A stretch of DNA of 64,000 nt. Origin: Aphelocoma coerulescens. Taxonomy: Eukaryota > Chordata > Aves > Passeriformes > Corvidae. Made by a program: the position numbers and the translations under genes. Positions 11,996 through 21,880 of this stretch are shown piece after piece. The first letter of the stretch is position 1. Each line of letters opens with the position of its first letter. The stretch spans positions 57,602,345 to 57,666,344 of the forward strand of contig NC_091015.1 in the NCBI RefSeq assembly GCF_041296385.1. Direction: 5' to 3'. The notes below the pieces were generated by a model. It saw only the letters and a program-made list of their open reading frames with translations, was not told the DNA's origin and searched no databases.

Positions 11996-12050
11996 ATGCA
12001 CACAGGAAGCAGCCAGCTATCTCGAGCAACATTGTTTCTGCTGTTCCTGG
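11996..12050 (+). CDS. Candidate exon 1 of an unrecognised secreted-protein gene
   Basis: Hypothetical coding exon. From the ATG at 11996 it encodes 18 codons plus one base: a short polar start, one Arg, then a run of hydrophobic residues (ATLFLLFLG) like the core of a signal peptide. It ends at G|GTGAGATG, a good splice donor at 12051, in phase 1, the phase most often used after signal-peptide exons. The start is uncertain. The ATG at 11996 has a weak context, while an in-frame ATG at 11882 has A at -3 and G at +4 and would add 38 residues in front. The next compatible exon is 13183-13247. No family was recognised, and the hydrophobic run could be coincidence. Confidence 0.27.
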
Positions 12051-13182
12051 GTGAGATGTCATCTCTCACATTAGCTTTGCACTGCTTCACTACAGAAGTT
12101 TGTGCCCATCAGAAAAAGCTGAGATTCTCCAACAGCAAAGGCCTGAGCTAGCAAGGCATAGGTGACAGGATGGCACTTGGCATGCCAAAGAGCACAGTTA
12201 CTGTGAGGTCCTTACCAGTAACAGAAGCAGGGGCAGGGGGTTGATGAAGAGCATCCTACTTTCCAGTGGAAGCAAACTCTTTTTCATGGACAACACATGA
12301 AATAGAAATGATAGAAACAGCATGATAGGAAGCAAACCCACAAGGTTTATTTAACCCAGATAATCTTTCCAATGTTCTCCTATCAGGCTGTCATGGGCAG
12401 GTTGTACAGCTGGCATACAGCCACTGTGGCATTCACTAAGCTGTCTCTAGCAACAGGGTGAAAGCACAAGGAGCAGAACTTTCCTACACTTCAGGGAAGC
12501 TATTGCTGCTTTCCCACGCTGCTCTTAAGGGAAGCAATACTTCCCTAAGCTAATATTACTTTTAAGTGATCTTGTTGAAGAAACAATGTGAAAGAAGTAT
12601 TAACTTCCACGTTGCCAAGACCCTCACAGCTGCAGTGTATCTACCCTCTGTGCAGATATCATCAACCTTCTGCAGTGGGTTCCTCTGCCGAGCAGCTGGA
12701 CTGAGGCAACATAAACGGGAGCAAGCACATAGGGTGTGTATGAGGCAAGAACTTCAGTATGTCACAGCCCAAGGCCTTAGGAAAGGGGCTGATCTGAGAG
12801 CCAGTAGGGTTAGAACCTTTGTACTGAGGTGTCACAAAAGCTGTAATAGGAGGACTGGGGACCTAGGAGAAAAAGATAGGGGCACGGCTTTGGGGAGATG
12901 CACAGAGGAGCTCTGCAATATTTGTACCCCTACTGCTCATATTTTGGTCTCCTCAGCACACGTTATGCCCTTCAAAGCATTTCACAATATTAATGAATTG
13001 ATTTATGCATTTGATCTCTTCATTACAGTAGGAAATGCTTATCTCTGCTTACCAACATGGAATCCAATCCAAAACAATCACAACTTCACAGATACTAGAA
13101 CTACATAATGTAGTAACAACTGTACTCACTGCTATTGACTCCCAGCACTCTTCTCTGCCCCCCCTTTTTCTTCCTTCCCCAG
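12051..13182 (+). other. Possible intron 1 of the candidate gene, with a 180-codon chance ORF
   Basis: If the candidate gene is real, this is its first intron of 1132 bp. It begins GTGAGA and ends with a long pyrimidine tract and CCCCAG. It contains a plus-strand open frame of 180 codons (12566-13108), the longest in the window. That frame has no domain, signal or repeat I recognise, and its length is within reach of chance in 64 kb. Confidence 0.3.
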
Positions 13183-13247
13183 GAAGGAATGCCAGCCATC
13201 AGGAAGATCAATTATACTCAGCTGACCCAGCACCACCACCAATGACT
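13183..13247 (+). CDS. Candidate exon 2 of an unrecognised secreted-protein gene
   Basis: A 65-bp hypothetical exon. The acceptor is excellent: a pyrimidine tract of about 30 bases (CCCCCCCTTTTTCTTCCTTCCCC) before AG at 13181-13182. The donor ACT|GTAAGTAA at 13248 is also a near-perfect consensus. Only one frame is open. It starts with two bases that complete a Gly codon with the last base of exon 1, and runs through 21 codons ending at a codon boundary (phase 0). The peptide is hydrophilic, contains an N-glycosylation-type NAS at its start, and ends in a proline-rich stretch (ADPAPPPMT). No family was recognised. Confidence 0.32.
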
Positions 13248-13551
13248 GTAAGTAATTCACAGCTATTTTTTAACACAGCCAAGACTTAGTCAGAGTGTAT
13301 CAATCCCCAGCCCCCTTTGAATTAAAAGCAAAACCATTAAGGATGTTTGTTGTATACAGAATTTTTCTTTGTTAGACTTTATCTGTGAGGTATATCTGAT
13401 CAAAGTTCTAGTTAATGACCAAAAGCATGACAATAGAATAAGATGTTTGCCATCTCTTTCTTATTTTGCAGCATTCCTGTAACACTGGACTGACAGTGTG
13501 TAGGCAGACTGGCACATATGATGCCAGCTAAATCTTTGTTCCTTTCCTTAG

Positions 13552-13629
13552 AATCCTGTAGAAGTGTTTGTGGAGCAGAAACCATTCAGAAAGCAACAGG
13601 GTGCTGCACAGAGGTCAGCTTTCATCTGG
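13552..13629 (+). CDS. Candidate exon 3 of an unrecognised secreted-protein gene
   Basis: A 78-bp hypothetical exon, exactly 26 codons, phase 0 at both ends and therefore compatible with exon 2 and exon 4. The acceptor is CTTTGTTCCTTTCCTTAG with possible branch-point sequences upstream (GGACTGAC near 13484). The donor is TGG|GTAAGG at 13630. The frame in phase with exon 2 is open throughout and encodes a basic, Gln-rich segment starting NPVEVFVEQKPFRKQQ. No known family is recognised. Confidence 0.32.
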
Positions 13630-14529
13630 GTAAGGGGTTGTGACTCATGGAAAGATCAAAAAAAGTGGGTTTGGACAAACAAAACCACATGAAATAAGTA
13701 CAGGGTCCTGACACTTTTTCAAGCCTCAAACTTGCCAGCTCAATCACATAAAATGGTGTCCTCAAAGTAGCTGAAACACCAACTATGGAACAGGAACAGA
13801 GATATGGATCAATGCCTGTTGCTACAGGGACCCCTCCACCTGTGTTTAATACCAGCCCAAATCTCTCTATGCTACAGTCACCTCAGAAATCGTGCCAGAT
13901 ATTTGGAGAACAGGTCTCAAAGCCCTTGATGGGCATGGCTCCAGACCATGCACACATGGACAGGGGAACAATATTTCTATATAGTTTTATAGTTATCCAT
14001 GAATGAAAGCAACACAGGCTGACACAGTGCTTTGGACATGGTTCCTTGACATGGAAGGTCCCTTTTGGGCTTTATTTCTTCTGTTTTCATGCTTAGGCTT
14101 GTTTTTACACAAGAAAACACTGACACATCATGATGCTTGGCTATTCCACCTGCTTAAAATGTCCCACAGGGACACTGACTTTGGTCACAGGCCCCACAGA
14201 GACACTAAGCATGTGTGTCCACGCGGGAGCACCATGGAAAGGTGAGATGAATGAGCTATCAAAGACTGGCATTAGCATACAGGAAATCCCAATGAGGCTA
14301 CTCTCATGCTGTTAAACTACAGCAAACTGAGGACACAATTTTCAAATACAGCCTCCCCAGGAGACTTCATGTGCTTTATGTTCTTCAAACCTTGCCTTGT
14401 TGAGGAAATTTAATTTCACGGTAGGCCTGCTGAGACAGGGGTGGGGAGGAGACATGAGGTTTTTCATCCCTTCCTCAGGAGTGTACGTTCATGTCACATC
14501 TTTAGTCATGGCTGGTCCTTTTTTTCCAG

Positions 14530-14650
14530 AGTGGAGTGCACTACATCTGGGCTCACAAAACACAGACTTGTTTTACTATGCCTTGCAAGAACCTGGTCAA
14601 AAATTGTCCCATTTATGGTACACCTGTTAAAATCTCCACACACGGTACAG
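14530..14650 (+). CDS. Candidate exon 4 of an unrecognised secreted-protein gene
   Basis: A 121-bp hypothetical exon. The acceptor is GGTCCTTTTTTTCCAG and the donor is GGTACAG|GTAAGC, both strong. It begins in phase 0, as exon 3 requires, and encodes 40 codons plus one base with three cysteines (C at residues 14, 19 and 26 of the exon). Reading past the donor stays open to a stop at 14902-14904, so this could also be a longer terminal exon. A weaker 72-bp intron (14651-14722) to an exon at 14723-14862 keeps the same frame. The cysteines fit an extracellular protein, but no fold or family can be named. Confidence 0.3.
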
Positions 14651-16140
14651 GTAAGCAGGAAGCCGTGTTTCATTTTCAGTCCTGTCAAGTGACTGTCTCC
14701 TTTTTCTACACTGCAAATCTAGGAAACCAGGCAGCAGCTGCTGCTGAGATGAACATTGGGGCATACAGAGAAAAAGTTATTGAGTCATGGACTTGGATCC
14801 ACCAGCTGTTCTTGTCCCATTCCCCAGCAGCCATACAAGGGGCAGCAAGTCCTGCATTGGAAGTATGTCTGAGTGTCTTGTCCACACTCAGCCTTTTCCT
14901 TTAGCAGGCAGACTCTGGATCTGACCTCACTTCCGTCCCATATCTTGCTTTACTCTGCAAGCGAACTTGCTGCAGAGCTTGAGCAATGTTTAACATTTGT
15001 GTAGATGGAACAGCTACACTGGTTTTAAATGGAGCCAAATGCCCACCTAGGCCAGATTTGCTCCTGTGCCAGGATTAGTACCTCTTACCTCACTGTCCAG
15101 GATGTGCTCCCATGCTCTAGCTATACTTGTCCAAAATACCAGTTCTGCTGCTCTAAAAATTATTGCCAGCTGACATGTAATACAGTTACATTTCCCTACA
15201 GGAACATTTCTTTCTTTGGCTCTCTTTCGTCTTATATGAAAGGAAGGGAAGGCAAAAGAGCCCACAATGTGTGGCTCTTTTATGCTGCATTTAATCAGAA
15301 ACATAAGCACAAACCCTCAGGAGGAGATCCCCTTTCCAATGAAAGTCACTTCCATTCTGCTTTCTGCACATTGTGTCTCAACATACCCTTAAAGCCCTGT
15401 GCAGCTCAAATGTATTTCAGCATTTCATGACTTCAGAATTCCTGTGATTTCATGGGAGTCAGGAGACCTGAAATCTGTTCCTATCCCTGCCACTGAACCT
15501 TAGGTTGGTCATTTCTTTTCTCTTCTCCTCTTTCCACTTCTTTCTAAGATTAAAATCCTCTTGAGGAATAATTTCACAAACCCGCTCTGATGCTGAATGG
15601 AGCCATGATTCTCCCTTGCTTTACCCAAAAAATCTGCATAGCTGTGAGCAAACCATGGCATTGACCCTGGCTGAAAGTACGTGAGGGCTTTTTTTGGTTT
15701 TGGGACTGCTAAGGAATAGTGCTGGGAGCAAGCAAGAGGGAGTGGTGGGAGGAACAACAGCAACAAGAGCAGAGGGAAAAAGGCAGAAAGCTTGTCCTGC
15801 CCCTTGACTGACAGGAGCTTGTGGAAAGACAGCTCACATACATGGTCTGTAGAAAGAAGCAGCCTCCTAACCTGCCTATTCTGAACTGCTCTCAAACTGG
15901 CAACAGACCTGCGCTACATGATTTATACATGATGCACTCTTGGAAAAATTAAGGAGCCACATCTGGGTTCAGATAACCATGTTCATTCACCCTGGAAACA
16001 TACCCTGACCCAATACTTTCTGGTGCCTTACTAAATAGAGTCAGCAGCTGGAGGAGGCTGACAGGCTGTTGAGGTATGTAACCCCCTTCCATCCTCTCCG
16101 TTCACTGAATCCCTGCTGAAGAGAGAGGATATTGAACAAG
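14651..16140. other. Non-coding or unassigned sequence after the candidate gene
   Basis: Contains the read-through frame of candidate exon 4 up to 14904 and a possible further acceptor at 14904, CCTTTTCCTTTAG. No AATAAA is obvious within 1 kb, so a 3' end of the candidate gene is not identified. Nothing else is recognised. Confidence 0.35.
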
Positions 16141-16606
16141 TGATGCCATGATGACTTTTTGCCTTTTCTTTTATACCCCTTTTATATACCTTTTTATAGC
16201 TTTTGTATTCTTAGTGGTTTTTTGCCTACATTCTTAGACTTATTTGTCAAGGTAGGAGACGAAACATTTTACAAGCTTCGTAGTTAGGGATCAGAATGCC
16301 CCAGACACCAAGGTCCTCTCCAGAACACATTTTGTAAACTGAGATAGAACCATCCAGGGGGAAGGTTCCTCGGGGAGGGGGGCTCACTCGAGCCTCTAAC
16401 TGGAGAATCTTTGATAGATATGCTAATTAGTAAGACCTATAATGTTATACCCGATCTATCATGGGTGTGCATTGTGGTGTGTGTTTCAGTGCATTCCACC
16501 TGGATGTGGTGCACCTAAGGATCCTTAAAATAAATACAGAGGTAAAATCCCTTTTTCTCTTCTAACCGTGTTTGATTCTTGATTTTCAGACCAGGAAAAG
16601 GCATCA
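16141..16606 (+). mobile_element. Solo LTR, same family as the outer LTR at 3160-4297
   Basis: A 466-bp LTR starting TGATGCC and ending GGCATCA, a perfect 7-bp inverted terminal pair that fixes both ends. It has AATAAA at 16529-16534 next to a GGATCC-containing block shared with the other copy. The flanking 4-mers are CAAG (16137-16140) and CAGG (16607-16610), so a 4-bp duplication with one mismatch is possible. No internal retroviral sequence lies on either side. It is the undisrupted reference that shows where the nested insertion in the other copy occurred. Confidence 0.85.
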
Positions 16607-18360
16607 CAGGCATAGGGCAAACATGCTTAAAATTGGACAAACCCAAGACGTACTTCAAAGACTTCACAATGCCAGACAGAAGCAGTACAGTTCAGATGTA
16701 TTTAACATCATGTTGCTACTCAGCCTTATACTCTAATGAGATGCAGTGTGACATTATTTATTCATTCTACAATAATTTATTTCTGTGAGAGTGAGAGTGA
16801 ACTATAGCTTCAGCAGAATCTTATTTTTCTTACCAGCTGTAATGAAGTTGGTTTCATAGGAGCACTCTCCCAGTTGTAATGAGCTGCCTGTCTCCTGCCA
16901 CAACAATCCAGTGAGAGAAGTAAGACCAGCTGAGAAATACTTTATACTTTGATCTGTCTCAACAAATCAGTTCAAGATCGCTAAAACAGAAACCCCAGGG
17001 AGAGGGAAGGGGAAGAGGAGAAGTTCAAGCAGTGAAGTTTTAAAGCTGTATTTGATTTGTTTCAGTAGAGCTGTGGTAGTTAAAAAAAAATCAGATCTGT
17101 CCATCTCTTTTTGAGATTTGCCAGCTCTCTCAGGCCCTTTACACTCCCAACTTTGGACAACTTTATTTCAGTGATAACAAAAAGAATATATATATATAAG
17201 CCTCTGACACCTTGAGAAGCCAGATTCTATAATTCTATAATCTGCTTGAGTTGGATTTCTCCTGTTGCCAGTATATCAACCTCTTGTTATGCACCTCTTA
17301 GCAGAAAAAATGAATTGAGCAAGAAAATACAGTACTAGAAGGCAGGGGTGGAACCACAGAGGTTTTACGCCTTGCCTTTGAAGTTAAGCTGCTCTGAATG
17401 AGCAAGGCATGAATCCTACCTCTGGGATTCATCCTGCACCTTCCTTTGCAACACTGGAGATAAGGAATTCATTACAGCCTTGAGCATTACCATGCTGATG
17501 TCTCCTAGTTTTAACATCAGCTACATGGAGGAACTTTGTGTTTCTCTTGAACTCACGCACTCCTTTTGTTTTCTGTTTGTTTTTTCTTTTGCTGTCTGCT
17601 AACTTTCTGCATGATCTTGGTCAAACCCCTTCACCCAAGTGGCTCCATCTGCTAAGAAATGATGAGGCTAGTTTCCTTACACTGCAAATATACAATGAAA
17701 CATCTGGGGAAAATTATTATCAAGAGCTTGGTACTATTGGAGAGGGTTTCCTATAGGATCAGCACTTCCCTTGAAAGAGGGTAGAAATGTTAAGACTTCT
17801 AGTGAAAGAGAACAGGAAAAAGCATATTTCAGTCAAGAAGCTCCACACTATCAACATCTGAAACTATCCTCCTTTTCCTGTATATCATTGCCACTACTGC
17901 TATTTCTAGATGCCAGCACGCACTAGAAGTTGAATCTGTGCACATGGATGGTGGCAGAAGTGCAAACCAGCAACACTTAGTGCAAGTTCATGGCTCTGGC
18001 TTACACTAGAACTACTTTGGGTAAAAGAGGGAACTGCAAGGACTTTGCCAATCTAGTCCCTGAGACGGCCGTTTTCCTGCCCACCTGTGTTTTGGGAAAC
18101 AATGGACAGCTCCACTGCACACATTCAACCAGAACATTCTTTCAAAGAGATGTGCCAGTTAAAGTAATGTTTGGTATCTTGTGTATTTTAGCCAAAAGCT
18201 AGCCTGAAGTGCCAACAGCAGGTAAGATAAGCTATTTTACAGGAAAATATATTTTCCAGTGTATTGGCTATTTCTATGCTCTTAATACCACATTCTGTCT
18301 CCAGGAGCATTTTGTAGCTATGAAGACTGTTTTAAGGAAAAAAATAAATAAATTAAGTAT

Positions 18361-18398
18361 AGGAGATCTTCAATCAAAAAGGAGATCTTGAATCAAAA
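18361..18398 (+). repeat. 19-bp tandem duplication
   Basis: AGGAGATCTTCAATCAAAA is followed directly by the same sequence with one base changed (C to G). Confidence 0.9.
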
Positions 18399-21300
18399 AT
18401 ATACAAAATTCAAGAAGAAGTTCAGAGATGGTGTCATTGCCTAAAAAATAACTCCTCCCTTCTCTTCTAATCGATGTGCAATGGTGAATGGCATTTTAAG
18501 AAAAATAAACAACTGTGAAAGCACTCAGAAGGAGCAAATAAAAATGAGTGAATAAATAAAAAGCGTTCAAGTACATCACTAAATTAGCTAATTAATTACA
18601 CTTGTCCATGTTGCTTTTGGTGTTTGCCACTATCTCATGTGGTAGCAGAGACACAACAAAACCGGAACACAACACAGTTTTAATTAGCTAGGTTTTCAGA
18701 AGTAATTAATGTCAGTATAAAACAATTTCCATATGTGTGCTACCTCTTTCTATAGACACATGATGGAAATGACAAGGATAAAAAACTCTGCTACCTTATA
18801 GAGTAGCATCCAGAACATTAAATTCAAGTGTGTACCAGCACCACTCTTACCCCCCTAACTCGCAGTCTAACATTTCTGAGGGGAGCTAAAGTTAGTGTTC
18901 TCTGAAAGGTGGACTGAGATTATGTATAAGAGCAAAGAGAGGCATGACTGGACTCCAGCAGCATGCCTGTGCAGGAGGTTATCAGGCCTGCCCCACCACC
19001 TACACATCAGGACACTGCTCCAGCTTCCAGGAATGCATGCTTTTTTGCATCTACCCTGACTGAGTTTGGAAAAATAACACTGGCAAACTTGTTCTGTCCG
19101 TTCCCTGGAGTGCTCTGCCTTCTCCTAAAAGCTGAGCATGTGCAATATTTATACTGGTCGTATCTGCTCACTTCAGCACTGGACTTTGCCCAGCAGTTTT
19201 GAGTGCTGGCTGGGAGGAGGCAGCACTGCTGCCTGCCTGAGCCCAGCTCCAGATTCCAGTGCCACCAACACAGGGGGCTCTTAATGCCACTTTGGCTGCT
19301 GTAAGTAAGCAAGAAACAAATGCAGGATTAAGTGTGGCTGCAGATTACTGAGCGGGATGCCTATTTTATCGTGACTCTGAGCTTCACAGATACCAGGATG
19401 ACTTGGTCCACACAAGTGACCAGAAGGTCACATAGCTGCATGTCTGGGGCCATTGGCATTAGGCACTATTTGCAAGCTAAATGTGGATGTGAACCAAAGA
19501 TGACTGACAGGAATGTGCATCTGTTGAGGCAGTTGGGCCAGCAGATGGTAATCGTTGTTATCTGAAAGCCACCAACAATGTCGATCTCTGCTGTCAGGGT
19601 TTTAACTCCTGCAGGACCCAGTTTTTCTTACAAGCTGACAGCCACCATTTCAATCTCAAATGCACCAGCTGAGAAGCCAGACATAGATAAATGACTGTTA
19701 CGAAGAAATACAGTGGGTAACAGGCTGAGAGACAGAGCAGTTGTGACCCTTGGTTTTATGGAGCTCACAGACACATAGCACTGAACTGAAAGCCCTTGCT
19801 CCATTATTCGTCAGCAGCAAAGATCACACCCAGCACTTCCCCTTGGTCTTCCCTCAGCTCAAGATGTTACTATTTCTGAAGAAGTAAGTAATTCTGTGAG
19901 AGAGCATCCCATACCTTCAGGCCTTTTCTCCAGCTACTACCCATGACACACATTTCACTGATTCATTTTCGAAAGGCTGCCCTCCAGTTGGTGGTGGAAG
20001 TGTGTGTTCTAACGACAGTCATCACAGGGCATTGGCAATCCAGTAGTTGCCACTGGTGTACCTGGAATGATTTCTGTGCCCTGGGTATCATTTGTCCCAC
20101 ATCTTGCTGTCTAGAAGTTAGATGTCAAACACTAATTACCTTGGCCCCCCTAGAGAGACGAATGGGGACTGCACAGAGTGATTCACACCACCCTAGAATA
20201 TTGCATCCTCACAGATCTCTGTAAAGGATATGTCTTTATCACAAAAAACTGAGGATAATAGCTCTTCTTTTAAATTAAAGCAGCATCAGCAAAAGGAATA
20301 TTCTTTGTTGCTAGCACAGGTTGAGAATCTCAGCTGGTGCCCTTTCTGACTGTGTTTGTGAGCTCAAAAGATCAGTCCTCTCACACAGAACCAGTCCTGT
20401 AGTGTGATTATTAGCATCTGTTTCATCTCCCCTCCAGTTCTCAAGGGTGCCAGAGCATCCTTCTCCTACTGATATTATACATATTGCTGATGTTTGAATT
20501 GCCTTCCCTGGCACCTTGTGTGTGGCCACAGCTGGCTCTTCCATGCTTCTGCTGTTCAAAGACCACTATCACACTGTCCATAATATGCACAGGGAACAGG
20601 CAGCCATGGTATGACTTCATTTGCAAGCCACAGTGGCATCAGGTCACACATCTCTCACGCTGGTGCTGTGCATCCTCACAAACCATCACGAGTGCAGGCT
20701 CCTCATTTTGCCAGCAGCTTCAGAGACTTCACCATGCTAAGCTCCAGGGCCTCAGCTCATATTCCTCAAGCACACAGCAGCATTTTATCTGCTCTGAACC
20801 TCCCCATGTGCTCCCAAAAAACAGCTGCCATCACACTTCTCTCACCGAATCTGCAAGCCATTTGTTTCCTGTGTAATATGTTTCAGAGACTACACCCAGC
20901 TCCCAGAAGTATGAGCTTATTTAGACACAATAAAACTGGGCAACAAAAAAAAAAAGAAAAAGGGAGAAAAAATGCAGTAAAAATTCTGTTTTAGGCAGTG
21001 GTACCTGTCTCACATCATCCAAAGAGCTCATCACGCAGAGCTGAGTGAAATGGTGCTGCCACTGCAGCTTGCTATCAGCAATTTCTGATGCTTTTGAATG
21101 CAGAAGAAATTATCAGTTCTCAAAAAACAACAAAAAAAGAGACTTATTTATTTGCATTAAAATGTTTCTAAAAACCAGTGGTAATGTAGTTAAAAACCAC
21201 CCCCTGTTTTATAAATACCCCAGCTTTATAGATGAGAAGAATGTTATACCAGCAGGGTCCTATATTGGATGAGTGGTTTAAAAAATTGCAGCTTCCCTTT

Positions 21301-21844
21301 ACACACTTGTACTTGGACAATGCTAGTTACTCTGACTAACAGACATTTTTTGCTAAAGAGATGCTTACATCTGTTCAGAAAATTCTTTCCACTAAAACAC
21401 AGAACAAAAACGAAAACAAAAAAAAGAAAGCCAAAAAAACCCCAACCAATCAAAAAATTGATCCAGACACCAATTTTTTCCTAAGAGGGGCAGTGCCTCT
21501 AGCACTGAACCGTAGAACATCTGCTGTAGTGCAAGGCAGCTTTCTAAAAAATACAGCCCCAGTCCAGGGGAGCATAGAAGCATATAAATAAATAATAGAA
21601 CAACACTCCAATCAAAATTTTTTCTGTGCTGGATGAGTGCTTCATGTCCAGAGCTCATTCCACTGCTGTGTGACAGCTCTGATGTCTGCAACATCTTTAT
21701 TCACACATCAGCAGTAACTCCTTCCACCATATGCCAACTACATACAAACTTCAAGTCCCAGTGGACTGGGAAGATATAATATGTTCAAGAAATACTTAAA
21801 ACAGTCTTTTTTTATCCTCCTCTCTATCTCTGGGACAGAAGGAA

Positions 21845-21880
21845 GGATCCAGATTTATCCATGGATCCAGATTTATCCAA
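21845..21880 (+). repeat. 18-bp tandem duplication containing BamHI-type palindromes
   Basis: GGATCCAGATTTATCCAT is followed by a second copy differing only in the last base. Each copy begins with the palindrome GGATCC, and the junction reads ATCCATGGAT, itself a palindrome. Confidence 0.9.

Noticed and set aside
12566..13108. 180-codon plus-strand open frame, the longest in the window
   Set aside because: No domain, signal peptide or repeat is recognised, and an open frame of this size is not surprising in 64 kb read in six frames. It falls in the proposed intron 1 of the candidate gene.
14905..14982. Possible terminal exon with three cysteines after CCTTTTCCTTTAG
   Set aside because: To join the candidate exon at 14723-14862 it would need a 42-bp intron, too short for normal splicing, and the phase does not fit exon 4 directly.
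17217..17242. ATTCTATAATTCTATAATC resembling a CR1 3' terminal repeat
   Set aside because: The adjoining sequence does not match a CR1 body, so it is likely simple AT-rich sequence.
19200..19302. Possible exon ending at GCT|GTAAGTAAG
   Set aside because: The donor is good, but the frames either hit stops or need a weak acceptor, and nothing compatible lies next to it.
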